Positions 51,343-61,600 of a stretch of 64,000 nucleotides of DNA are shown piece after piece (position 1 is the stretch's first letter; each line of letters starts with the position of its first letter). The notes beneath the pieces were generated by a model. It saw only the letters and a list, made by a program, of their open reading frames with translations. It did no database searches and was not told the origin of the DNA. Position numbers and translations under genes: made by a program. The DNA comes from Mycolicibacterium komossense (GTDB lineage: Bacteria; Actinomycetota; Actinomycetes; Mycobacteriales; Mycobacteriaceae), in assembly GCF_025822605.1 (NCBI RefSeq), contig NZ_JACKTY010000049.1:62001-126000 (forward strand), in the 5' to 3' direction.

Positions 51343-53094
51343 ATGCCCGCAACTGAGTCGACACTTTCCACACTGCTGCGGGACCGTGCGGTACAGCAGC
51401 CCGACCAGGTGGCATTCACCTTCATCGACTACGACGTCGACCCTGCCGGCTTCGCCGAGACCCTCACCTGGGCCCAGGTGTATCAACGGGTGCAGGTCGT
51501 CGCCGAAGAGCTGAAGCTGCACGGCGCGGCGGGTGACCGGGTCGCGATCATCGCGCCGCAGAGTCTGGATTATGTCGTCGCGTTCCTGGCTTCCCTGCAC
51601 GCGGGCTTCATCGGTGTCCCGCTGTCCGTCCCATTGCTCGGCTCGCATGACGAACGGGTGTCCGCGGCGCTACGCGACTCCGAGCCCACCGTCATCCTCA
51701 CGACGTCGGCCGTCGCCGATATCGTCCGGGAGTACTCCGCCGCGGGCGGGCGTTCGGCGGTCAGCGTCGTGGAAGTCGATGCCCTTGACCTGGAGACGCC
51801 GGTCCAGTCCGAACCCGTCCGCCAGCCGCGGACCCGGCCGGCGTACCTGCAGTACACCTCGGGCTCCACGCGGCTGCCCGCCGGCGTGATGGTCTCGCAC
51901 CGCAACGTCATCGCCAACCTCGAACAGGTGATGGCCGACTACTTCGCCGACAACGGCGGCGCCCCGCCCGCAGACACCACGGTCATTTCGTGGCTGCCGT
52001 TCTTCCATGACATGGGCCTGATCCACGGCATCTGCGCGCCCATCCAGTGTGGGGTGCGCGCCGTCCTGATGAGCCCGATGGCGTTCCTGCAGCGACCGGC
52101 CCGGTGGATGCAGGAGCTGGCCAAGAATCCCCATACCTTCTCGGCAGCTCCCAACTTCGCCTTCGAGTTGGCGGTTCGGCGCACGACGGACGCCGATCTG
52201 GCCGGGCTCGATCTCGGCAACGTGTCCGGGATCATCAGCGGCAGCGAGCGGATCCACTCCGCGACGATGGTGCGGTTCGCGGACCGGTTTGCGCAGTTCA
52301 ATCTCGCCAAGACGGCGGTCCGGCCCTCCTACGGTCTGGCCGAGGCGACGGTCTACGTCGCGACCCCAGAACCTGAATGTGCCGGCAGAACCGTCCGATT
52401 CGAGTACGAGAAGCTCTCCGCCGGGCACGCCAAGCGCTGCGAGAACACCGCGGCCGGCGGTACGGAACTGGTCAGCTACGGCACGCGACGGGCATCCGCG
52501 GTGCGGATCGTCGATCCCGAGACCAGACGGGAGAACCCGGCGGGCGCGCTGGGGGAGATCTGGGTGCACGGCGAGAACGTGGCGATGGGCTACTGGCGCA
52601 ACCCCGAACAGACCGAGCGCACCTTCGGCGGCACCATCGTCAACCCCGGCTCCGGCACCCCGGAAGAGGGCTGGCTGCGGACCGGTGACATCGGCGTGAT
52701 GTCCGATGACGAATTGTTCATCGTCGGCCGGATCAAGGATCTGCTGATCGTCGACGGGCGCAACCACTATCCCGACGATATCGAGGCGACCGTCCAGGAG
52801 ATCACCGGCGGACGCGTCGCGGCGATCGCCATCCCGGACGAGCGCACCGAACACCTGGTGACCATCATCGAATTGAAGGACGGCGCCTCCCGCGATGACC
52901 GGGAAGACCGCCTCCGGGACGTCAAACGACGTGTCACCTCTGCCATTTCGCAGTCGCACAGCCTTCGGGTGGCCGATATCGTCCTGGTGCCGCAAGGCGC
53001 GATCCCGATCACCACGAGCGGCAAGGTGCGCCGCTCCGCGTGCCTGGACCGCTACCGGCTGGACAATTTCGTCCGCCTCGACGAAGCCGTATGA
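51343..53094 (+). CDS. Long-chain fatty acyl-AMP ligase (FAAL, FadD26-type)
   Basis: 583 residues. FAALs adenylate a fatty acid and hand the acyl-AMP to an ACP instead of CoA. The adenylation loop is YTSGSTRLPAGVMVSH (from residue 171), and SWLPFFHDMGLIHG, SYGLAEATVYVA and GRIKDLLIVDGRNHYPDDIE are FAAL-typical. The length fits FadD26, FadD28 and FadD32 kin. First gene of the locus; the N-terminal ACP of the downstream PKS is the natural acceptor. ATGA overlap with the thioesterase gene. The fatty acid used cannot be read from sequence. Confidence 0.92.
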   Translation: MPATESTLSTLLRDRAVQQPDQVAFTFIDYDVDPAGFAETLTWAQVYQRVQVVAEELKLHGAAGDRVAIIAPQSLDYVVAFLASLHAGFIGVPLSVPLLGSHDERVSAALRDSEPTVILTTSAVADIVREYSAAGGRSAVSVVEVDALDLETPVQSEPVRQPRTRPAYLQYTSGSTRLPAGVMVSHRNVIANLEQVMADYFADNGGAPPADTTVISWLPFFHDMGLIHGICAPIQCGVRAVLMSPMAFLQRPARWMQELAKNPHTFSAAPNFAFELAVRRTTDADLAGLDLGNVSGIISGSERIHSATMVRFADRFAQFNLAKTAVRPSYGLAEATVYVATPEPECAGRTVRFEYEKLSAGHAKRCENTAAGGTELVSYGTRRASAVRIVDPETRRENPAGALGEIWVHGENVAMGYWRNPEQTERTFGGTIVNPGSGTPEEGWLRTGDIGVMSDDELFIVGRIKDLLIVDGRNHYPDDIEATVQEITGGRVAAIAIPDERTEHLVTIIELKDGASRDDREDRLRDVKRRVTSAISQSHSLRVADIVLVPQGAIPITTSGKVRRSACLDRYRLDNFVRLDEAV

Positions 53095-53867
53095 CCTCGG
53101 GTACGCCCAACGGCGCCAACGCCGGCGGCCCGCCGCGGCTCTACATCTTCCCGCATGCCGGCGGCTCGGCAGATTTCTACGTACCGATGGCCAGGGCCTT
53201 CGGCGCTGGGGTGAAGTGCGTCGCCGTCCAGTATCCGGGCAAGAAGGCGGGCAAGGATCTTTCCCAATACGTCGGCATCACCGAGCTCGCCGACAAACTG
53301 GCCAGGATGCTCAAGCCTGAGGAAACCCCAGGCGGAGAGATCGCATTCTTCGGCCACAGCATGGGTTCGCTGCTGGCCTTCGAGCTTGCGCTGAGGTTCG
53401 AGCAGGCGGGCAACCCCATCTCGGCGCTGTTCGTCTCGGCCTCGCCCGCCCCCGGACTACTGCGGCGCGTCGCCAACGTCCAGGGCACCGACCACCAGTT
53501 GCTGGCGCTGGTCAGCCAGGTCACCGGGGTCAACCCGGAGTTCCTCAACGACGAGCAGTTCGCGGCGACGATTCTGCCGACGCTGCGCGGGCTGAAGGCG
53601 GTCGCGGCCTACGAGAGCCCGGCTGAAGCGAAGGTGTCCTGCCCGATCCACGCGCTGATGGCCGACGACGACGAGCTGGCCACCACCGAACTGATGTCGC
53701 CGTGGGCACAGCGCACGACGTCGGAGTTCGACCTGACCGAATTCGTCGGGGACCACTTCTACATCAACAGCAATCTGCCGCACCTGGCGCAGTGGATCGA
53801 AGAGCGGGCGCTGGCCGCCACCCAGGCCGGCGGGGTTTCCCCCGTCGGCACCTCTCGAGAAGCGTGA
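53091..53867 (+). CDS. Type II thioesterase, TesA-like
   Basis: 258-residue alpha/beta hydrolase of the GrsT/TesA group. It opens with LYIFPHAGGSADFYVPMARAF, has the nucleophile Ser90 in GHSMGS, a later Asp (LMADDDELAT) and the catalytic His in GDHFYINSN. Such enzymes remove aberrant acyl groups from PKS carrier domains or help release products; TesA (Rv2928) is required for PDIM synthesis and sits beside fadD26 and ppsA in M. tuberculosis. Here it lies between FAAL and PKS, overlapping the former by ATGA. Confidence 0.9.
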   Translation: MTSGTPNGANAGGPPRLYIFPHAGGSADFYVPMARAFGAGVKCVAVQYPGKKAGKDLSQYVGITELADKLARMLKPEETPGGEIAFFGHSMGSLLAFELALRFEQAGNPISALFVSASPAPGLLRRVANVQGTDHQLLALVSQVTGVNPEFLNDEQFAATILPTLRGLKAVAAYESPAEAKVSCPIHALMADDDELATTELMSPWAQRTTSEFDLTEFVGDHFYINSNLPHLAQWIEERALAATQAGGVSPVGTSREA

Positions 53868-53877
53868 AGAGGCAGGT

Positions 53878-56800
53878 ATGACCTCGTCCGGCGATCAGGA
53901 AGCAGACGATCAGGAAGCCGAACTTCGTCACTGGTTGGTCGACTATCTGGTCACCACCATCGGCTGCAGTCCCGACCAGATCAAGCTCGACGCTCCGTTG
54001 AACGAGATGGGCCTGGGCTCGCGCGATGCGGTCGTGTTGTCAGGTGAACTCTCGGAGATGCTGGGCCGTCCGGTCTCGCCGGTGGACTTCTGGCAGAACC
54101 CGACGCTCAACAGCCTGGTCCACGCGCTGGTCCACCCCGAGGTCGAGACCCCGGCCGTGATGGCCGCAACCGCGGGCTCGGCACTCAACGAGCCGATCGC
54201 GGTCATCGGACTCGGCTGCCGGCTGCCCGGTGGCGACGCGGATATTCTGGGTCCCGACGCCCTCTGGGACTTCCTGGCCGCCGGTCGCTCGGCAGTCGGC
54301 TCGGTGCCCGATGAGCGGTGGCAGGCGTTCGACGACGGCTCGCCCGAGACGTCGGCGGCGTTGGCGAAGACCACCCGGTGGGGCTCGTTTCTCAGCGATA
54401 TCGCCGGCTTCGACGCCGAGTTCTTCGGTATCACGCCGCTGGAAGCCGACCATATCGATCCACAGCAGCGCCTGCTGCTCGAAGTCGCCGTCGAGGCGCT
54501 GGAACACGCCGGGATCCCGGCCGAAACGTTGCGGCGTTCGCAGACCGGCGTTTTCGCCGGGGCCAGCGTCAGCGAGTACGGCTACCTCGCCGCCCGCGAC
54601 CTCGGCGGCATCGACGCCTATACCGGCACCGGCGGTGCGCTGAGCATCATCGCCAATCGGCTGTCCTACTTCCTCGACCTGCGCGGACCGTCGCTCACCG
54701 TGGACACCGCCTGTTCGTCGTCGCTGGTGGCGGTTCACCTGGCCTGCCAGAGCCTGCGAACCGGCCAGTCCGAGCTGGCGCTGGCCGCCGGGGTGAACCT
54801 GCTGCTCTCGCCCATCGTGACGGGCAGTCTCGACGCGGCCGGAGCGATGTCGCCGACCGGCGCCTGCCACGCCTTCGACGCCGCAGCCGACGGTTTTGTC
54901 CGGGGCGAGGGGTGCGGCGTCGCGGTCCTCAAACGCCTCTCCGACGCGCTGCGTGACGGCGACCGGGTGCTCGCCGTCGTCCGCGGCTCGGCGGTCAACC
55001 AGGACGGTCGATCCAACGGGCTGATGGCACCGAACCCGGCCGCCCAGGTTGCCGTGCTGCGGGCTGCCTGCGCCGATGCCGACGTCAAGCCAGCCGAGAT
55101 CGACTACGTCGAGGCGCATGGCACCGGGACGTTGCTCGGCGACCCCATCGAGGCGCGAGCTCTCGGCACGGTGTACGGCCGCGGCCGGCGCCCCGACGCC
55201 CCGCTGCTGGCCGGCGCAGTCAAGTCCAACCTCGGCCATCTGGAATCCGCCGCAGGCATCGTCGGGCTGATCAAGACGACGCTCGCGCTGCACCGCGGCA
55301 CCATCCCGGCCAACCAGAACTTCGAGACGCCCAACCCGCACATCCCGTTCGACGAGCTCCGGCTGAAGGTCGTCGACGAAGCGACGCCGTGGCCGTCGAC
55401 GGGCCGGCCGCGCCGCGCCGGGGTGTCGTCATTCGGCTTCGGCGGGACCAACGCGCATGTGGTGCTCGAGCAGGGCCCGAAGGTCGGTTCACCGCCACGC
55501 CCCGCGACGGTGCCTGCCGTCACCACGCTGGTGGTGACCGGCAAGAACACCGAACGCATGGCCGAGACGGCCACCATGCTGGCCGATTGGATGACGGAGG
55601 CAGGCGCGCTGGTCCCGCTGGCCGACATCGCGCACACCCTCGATCACCACCGCAGCCACGAAGCGACCTTCGGCACGGTGTGCGCGGCGGACCGGGCCGA
55701 AGCGGTGGCCGGCCTGCGGGCGCTGGCGACGGGGCAGTCCGCCACCGGCGTGGTCGCCCCGCACCAGGGCTCGTGCGGCTCCGGCACGGTGTTCGTCTAC
55801 TCGGGTCAGGGCTCGCAGTGGGCCGGGATGGGCCGGCAGTTGCTGGCCGACGAACCGGCGTTCGCCGCCGCGATCGCGGAGTTGGATCCGGATTTTGTTG
55901 CGCAGCTGGGCTTTTCGCTGCGCGATGTGCTGGCCAACGGCGAACCGGTGGACGGGTCGGTGCGGGTTCAGTCGGTACTGGTCGGAATGCAGCTGGCGCT
56001 GACGGCGTTGTGGCGCTCCTACGGCGTGGAACCGGATGCGGTGGTCGGCCATTCGATGGGTGAGGTATCGGCCGCCGTGGTGGCCGGCGCGCTGACCCCG
56101 GCCGAGGGGCTGCAGGTGATCGCCGCCCGGTCCCAGCTGATGGCCCAGCTGACCGAGAAAGGCGCGGTGGCTCTGCTGGAACTCGATGCCCCCGCCACCG
56201 AGGCACTGATCGCCGACTACCCGGGAGTGACGGTGACGGTGTATTCCTCGCCGCGCCAGACCGTGGTCGCCGGCCCCACGGAGGCGGTCGATGCCGTCAT
56301 CGCCACGGCCCGCGCGCAGAACACCTTCGCCCGCAGGGTCAACATGGAGGTGGCCTCCCACACCGCGATGATGGACCCGATCCTGGCGCAGTTGCGGGAC
56401 GCTCTTGCCGGTCTGTCCCCGCGAACAGCGCGGATACCGGTGTTCAGTACGGTCGAGAATGCCGATTCGGCAGCGCTTTTCGGCGCCGAGCACTGGGTGG
56501 CGAACGTCCGCAACCCGGTGCGCTTCCACCAAGCCATTGCCGAGGCCGGCGCCGAGCATTGCTCCTTCATCGAGATCAGCCCGCATCCCGTGCTGACCAA
56601 AGCGATCGGCGAAACTCTGGACGCGCCGGAGACGGGCAGCGACCATCACCACAGTCTGGGCACGCTGGCGCGTGACGCCCACGACACCGTCGCATTCCAC
56701 ACCAACCTCAACGCTACCTACACGGTCCGTCCGCCCAGGGCCGAGCACCTGCCGGAGCCGCATCCCACCGTCCCGACCACTCCCTGGCGTCATACTCGGC

Positions 56801-58623
56801 ACTGGATGGATATCGCACCCGCATTGTCCACCAGGGGATTTGGTGCTCCCGCTCGGCGGCGGGCGCTGGCCGGGGAAAGCAGTCCGATCCCAGCCGACTG
56901 GCTCTACGAGCCGGCCTGGCCGACGTCCCCACTGCCCGCCGCGGAAAGCGCAGGCGCCGGCAGCTGGCTGGTCGTCGGTGACGATGATCTGCAGGCCGAG
57001 CTCGGTAGTGGCGCTGCGCTGGCCGAGGTCGACAACGTCCTGTTCGCGCCTGCGGTCACCGGCAGTGCGATCGACGTCGCGTCGGCCTACGCGTTGTTCA
57101 ACCAGGCGAAAGCCCTTGTCGAAGAACTACTGTCGCTGCCGTTGCCGCCGCGGCTGTTCATCGTCACGCGCAACGCCCAACCGGTCGCCGACGGAGACCG
57201 CGCCAACCCCAGCCACGCCGTGCTATGGGGGCTGGCTCGCACCCTCGCACTGGAGACCCCCGAAATATGGGGCCGCGTCATCGATGTCGACGACTCGATG
57301 CCCGCCGTCCTGACTGCGCAGCGGGTGCGCGACGAAGCCCACGCGACCGACGGTGAGGACCAGGTCGTCTACCGGGCCGGTGAACGGCACGTACCCCGCT
57401 TGCGGCGAGTACCGGTGCCGGTGCCGACGGCCGCTTTCGGCTCGGACACCAGCCACCTCGTCATCGGGGCGACCGGCCACATCGGTCCGCACCTGATCCA
57501 GCAACTGGCGCAGATGGGCGCCGGCACCATCGTCGCAGTGTCGCGCAACCCCGGTGCGCGCCTCGAGGAGCTGACGGGCCGACTGGCGGCGACGGGAACG
57601 ACACTGATCTCGGTGGCCGCCGATGCCGCCGATGCGACCGCGATGGCCGCGCTGTTCGAGCGGTTCGGCACCGAACTCCCTGCGCTGGAGGGCATCTACC
57701 TGGCGGCGTTTGCGGGCGGCCCCGTCGCGCTGTCGGATATGAGCGACGGCGACATCACCGCCATGTTCCGGCCGAAGCTGGACGCACTGGCCGTCCTGCA
57801 TACCCTGTCGCTGCGTGCGGCGGTCCGCCATTTCGTGCTGTTCTCCTCGATCTCGGGTCTACTCGGATCGCGCTGGCTGGCCCACTACACGGCGACCAGC
57901 ACCTTCCTCGACACCGTGGCCCAGGCCCGGCGCAACCTGGGTCTGCCGGCCACCGCGGTGAACTGGGGACTGTGGAAGTCGTTGGCGGATCTGCAATCCC
58001 AAGCCAGTCAGGTGACGTCGGACTCGGGGCTTGAGCCGATGCCCGACGAGGTGGCGATCCGCGCGTTGTCGGTCGTGCTCGGAAGTGACGCCCCGGTGCG
58101 GTCCGTCGTGGTCGACGCTGACTGGCCGCTGCTGGCCGCGGCGTACCGGACTCGTGGGGCCCTGCGCATCGTCGACGAGGTGCTGGCCGACGACAGCAGC
58201 GGTGCGGGTGGGTCCGGCACCGGTGTCGCGGCCGACACCGAATTCCGGAAAGCGTTGCGCGACTGCGCACCCGAAGGGCGCCGCGACTTCCTGGCCGGCC
58301 ATATCGGCGGGCTGGCCTCGGCCGTGCTGGGCCTGCCGCCGTCGGAGATCCTGGATCCGGCCGCGGGATTCTTCCAGCTCGGCATGGATTCGCTGATGAG
58401 CGTCACACTCTCGCGTGGCCTCAGTGCGAGCCTTGGCGAATCCCTGACCCCGGCGGTCGTCTTCGACTACCCGAACGTCGAGTCCCTGACCGATCACCTG
58501 GCGGGCATTCTTCCCGAATTGGCGGACGCCGCGAGCGTTGCCGGCGCCCCCGCCGATGAGTACGACGACCTGTCGGAAGACGATCTGCTGCAACAACTTG
58601 CCGACAGACTTGCGAAGGGCTAG
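53878..58623 (+). CDS. Type I modular polyketide synthase, PpsA-like (ACP-KS-AT-KR-ACP)
   Basis: 1581 residues. N-terminal ACP (about 15-90, phosphopantetheine site Ser48 in GLGSRD), KS (about 105-530: Cys279, His414, His454), AT (about 640-930: Ser726 in GHSMGE), KR (about 1185-1390: GATGHIG at 1197-1203, Tyr1337) and a C-terminal ACP (Ser1505 in GMDSL). The end (SEDDLLQQLADRLAKG) looks like a docking helix. The starter-accepting first ACP and the domain order match PpsA, fed by FadD26. The KR has Ser1341 where the catalytic Asn is usual. It should add one ketide and reduce it to a hydroxyl. AGGCAGGT precedes the ATG. Confidence 0.92.
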   Translation: MTSSGDQEADDQEAELRHWLVDYLVTTIGCSPDQIKLDAPLNEMGLGSRDAVVLSGELSEMLGRPVSPVDFWQNPTLNSLVHALVHPEVETPAVMAATAGSALNEPIAVIGLGCRLPGGDADILGPDALWDFLAAGRSAVGSVPDERWQAFDDGSPETSAALAKTTRWGSFLSDIAGFDAEFFGITPLEADHIDPQQRLLLEVAVEALEHAGIPAETLRRSQTGVFAGASVSEYGYLAARDLGGIDAYTGTGGALSIIANRLSYFLDLRGPSLTVDTACSSSLVAVHLACQSLRTGQSELALAAGVNLLLSPIVTGSLDAAGAMSPTGACHAFDAAADGFVRGEGCGVAVLKRLSDALRDGDRVLAVVRGSAVNQDGRSNGLMAPNPAAQVAVLRAACADADVKPAEIDYVEAHGTGTLLGDPIEARALGTVYGRGRRPDAPLLAGAVKSNLGHLESAAGIVGLIKTTLALHRGTIPANQNFETPNPHIPFDELRLKVVDEATPWPSTGRPRRAGVSSFGFGGTNAHVVLEQGPKVGSPPRPATVPAVTTLVVTGKNTERMAETATMLADWMTEAGALVPLADIAHTLDHHRSHEATFGTVCAADRAEAVAGLRALATGQSATGVVAPHQGSCGSGTVFVYSGQGSQWAGMGRQLLADEPAFAAAIAELDPDFVAQLGFSLRDVLANGEPVDGSVRVQSVLVGMQLALTALWRSYGVEPDAVVGHSMGEVSAAVVAGALTPAEGLQVIAARSQLMAQLTEKGAVALLELDAPATEALIADYPGVTVTVYSSPRQTVVAGPTEAVDAVIATARAQNTFARRVNMEVASHTAMMDPILAQLRDALAGLSPRTARIPVFSTVENADSAALFGAEHWVANVRNPVRFHQAIAEAGAEHCSFIEISPHPVLTKAIGETLDAPETGSDHHHSLGTLARDAHDTVAFHTNLNATYTVRPPRAEHLPEPHPTVPTTPWRHTRHWMDIAPALSTRGFGAPARRRALAGESSPIPADWLYEPAWPTSPLPAAESAGAGSWLVVGDDDLQAELGSGAALAEVDNVLFAPAVTGSAIDVASAYALFNQAKALVEELLSLPLPPRLFIVTRNAQPVADGDRANPSHAVLWGLARTLALETPEIWGRVIDVDDSMPAVLTAQRVRDEAHATDGEDQVVYRAGERHVPRLRRVPVPVPTAAFGSDTSHLVIGATGHIGPHLIQQLAQMGAGTIVAVSRNPGARLEELTGRLAATGTTLISVAADAADATAMAALFERFGTELPALEGIYLAAFAGGPVALSDMSDGDITAMFRPKLDALAVLHTLSLRAAVRHFVLFSSISGLLGSRWLAHYTATSTFLDTVAQARRNLGLPATAVNWGLWKSLADLQSQASQVTSDSGLEPMPDEVAIRALSVVLGSDAPVRSVVVDADWPLLAAAYRTRGALRIVDEVLADDSSGAGGSGTGVAADTEFRKALRDCAPEGRRDFLAGHIGGLASAVLGLPPSEILDPAAGFFQLGMDSLMSVTLSRGLSASLGESLTPAVVFDYPNVESLTDHLAGILPELADAASVAGAPADEYDDLSEDDLLQQLADRLAKG

Positions 58624-58632
58624 GCGCTCGAA

Positions 58633-61600
58633 TTGACCACCGCAACACCTGATCGGGCCCGCGCGATCATCACCGACGCGCTCCGCAAGATCGACGACCT
58701 CTCGTCGCGTCTGGAGATTGCCGAGAAATCCAGCACCGAACCGATCGCCGTGGTCGGTGTGGCGTGCCGCTTTCCCGGCGAGGTGAACAACGCCGACCAG
58801 TACTGGGAACTGCTGAAAGACGGTCGCAGCGGCATCGTCCGGGTCCCGGCGCAGCGCTGGGACGCCGACGCGTACTACTCCGACGACCACACCGTCCCGG
58901 GCACGATCAACAACCGGGAGGGTGGTTTCCTCACGTCCTGGCAGCCCGACGAGTTCGATGCGGAATTCTTCGCCATCTCGCCGCGCGAGGCGGCGGCGAT
59001 CGATCCGCAACAGCGGCTACTCCTCGAGGTCGCCTGTGAAGCGTTGGAGGACGCCGGGATACCGGCGCGGACCATTCGCGGTACCCAGACCGGTGTCTTC
59101 GTCGGCCAGACCGCCTACGACTACATGCTGACGCTGTCGGGTATCGCGCAGGAAGAGCTCGACGCCTACGTCCTGACCGGAAACTCGGCGAACTTCGCGG
59201 CGGGCCGCCTGGCCTACTTCCTCGGCGCGCGGGGCCCGGCCATGGTCCTGGACACCGCCTGCTCGTCGTCACTGACCGCGATCCACCTGGCCTGCCAGAG
59301 CCTGCGCAGCCGCGAGAGCGACACCGCGCTGGTCGGGGGCACGAATCTGATGCTCAGCCCGGGCGCCAGCATCGCCTGCTCACGCTGGGGGATGCTGGCA
59401 GCGGACGGCCAGTGCAAGACCTTCGACGCCGGCGCCGACGGCTATGTCCGCAGCGAGGGGTGCGGCGTCGTGGTGCTCAAGCGCCTCGAAGACGCCGAAC
59501 GCGACGGCGACCGGGTGCTGGCGGTGGTGCGGGGCTCGGCGGTCAACCAGGACGGCGCCAGTAGCGGTGTGACCGTGCCCAACGGCCCGGCTCAACAGGC
59601 GTTGTTACGGCAGGCGCTGACTTCGGCGCGGTTGGCGCCCAGCGAGATCGACTATGTCGAGGCGCACGGCACCGGCACGCCGCTCGGTGATCCGATCGAG
59701 CTAGAAGCGCTGGGTCAGGTATTCGCCGACCGAGGCAGCTCGGAGCCGCTGATCCTCGGCTCGGTGAAGACGAACCTCGGGCATCTGGAGGCTGCCGCCG
59801 GCGTGGCCGGTTTCATCAAGACTGTGCTGAGCCTGCACCATGGCTACATCCCGCGGCACCTCAACTTCGCCCAGCTCACCCCGCACGCCACCGAGTCGGC
59901 ATCCTGTCTGAGCGTGGCGGCCCAGGGGCGGGACTGGCCGGCGACCGGCCGGCCCCGTCGTGCCGGGGTGTCATCCTTCGGCGTCTCGGGTACCAACGCG
60001 CACATCGTGTTGGAGCAGGCACCGGAGGCTGTTGCCGTGGAGAGCGTTACTCCGCCTGCGGTGTCCACGTTGGTGGTGTCGGGCAAGTCTTCGGATCGGG
60101 TGGCATCGCTGGCGGGTGTGCTCGCGGACTGGCTGACGGGCCCAGGGGCGCAGGTGCCGCTGGCCGATGTCGCCCACACACTGGACCGGCACCGCACCCG
60201 CTATCCCCGGTTCGCCACGGTGTCCGCCCGCGATCACGCCCAGGCAGTGGCGGGGCTGCGGGCGTTGGCCGCCGGTGAACCGGCGGTCGGCCTGGTGGCG
60301 CCGCACGACGGGCCGTGCGGTTCGGGCACGGTGTTCGTCTACTCCGGTCAGGGTTCGCAGTGGGCGGGGATGGCCAGGCAGCTGCTGGCCGACGAGCCGG
60401 CGTTCGCCGCGGCCGTCGCCGAGCTGGAGCCTGATTTCGTTGCCCAGACGGGGTTTTCGCTGCATGACGTGCTCGCCGGCGGCCAGGCGCTGACCGGGAT
60501 CGCACAGGTCCAGCCGGCGCTGGTCGGTGTGCAGTTGGCGTTGACCGCGCTGTGGCGGTCATCCGGTGTGGAACCCGATGCGGTGATCGGACATTCGATG
60601 GGCGAGGTCACCGCCGCCGTGGTGGCGGGCGCGCTGACCCCGGCGGAGGGCCTGCGGGTGATCGCGACCCGGTCGCGGTTGATGTCGCGGTTGTCCGGGC
60701 AGGGCGCCATGGCCCTGCTGGAATTGGACGCCGCCGCCGCCGAGACGCTCATCGCCGACTGCCCACAGGTCACGGTCGCCGTGTACGCCTCACCGCGCCA
60801 GACGGTGATCGCCGGGCCGCCGGCGGATGTCGACGCGTTGATCACCCAGGTTGCGGCCCAGGACCGCCTCGCCCGGCGCATCGACGTCGACGTGGCCTCG
60901 CACCATCCGACCATCGACCCGATTTTGGCGGAACTGGAGGTGGAGCTGGCCGGGCTGGCCCCCAAACCGCCGCGTATCCCGATCCTGTCCACTGTCGACA
61001 ATGCCGGTGCCACACCGCTTTTCGATGCCCGGCATTGGGTGGCCAACCTGCGCAACCCGGTCCGGTTCAGCCAGGCGATCGCCGCCGCGGGTGCGCAATA
61101 CTGCTCGTTCGTGGAGATGAGCCCGCACCCGTTGCTGACCCACGCCATCTCCGACACCCTGGCCGGCAGCCACCATCACAGCCTGGGCGCCATGGCACGC
61201 GATGCCGACGACACCGTCACTTTTCATACCGCCCTGAACACCATCCGGGCACCGCGGAGCGACCATCCCGCGGGCCGCCGCACGGGCCTGCCCTTCACCC
61301 CCTGGCATCACACCCACCACCGGATCGCAGTCGGCGCCGGCACTATCAGGCCGGGCAGCCACCCGCTGCTGGGTTACGGTGTGACGGATCCGGCGACCGG
61401 CAGCCGGATCTGGGAGAGCACCCTCGGCCCAGATATGTTGTGGCTCAACGACCACCGCGTCGGGGAGGCCTGTGTGCTGCCCGGGGCGGCGTACGCGGAG
61501 CTGGCGCTCGCCGCCGTGACCGACGCGTTCGGCGCCGACGGCGAGCCCTGGACCATCCGCGAGCTGAGCCTGGATCAGGTGATGCTGGTGGCCGGCGACA

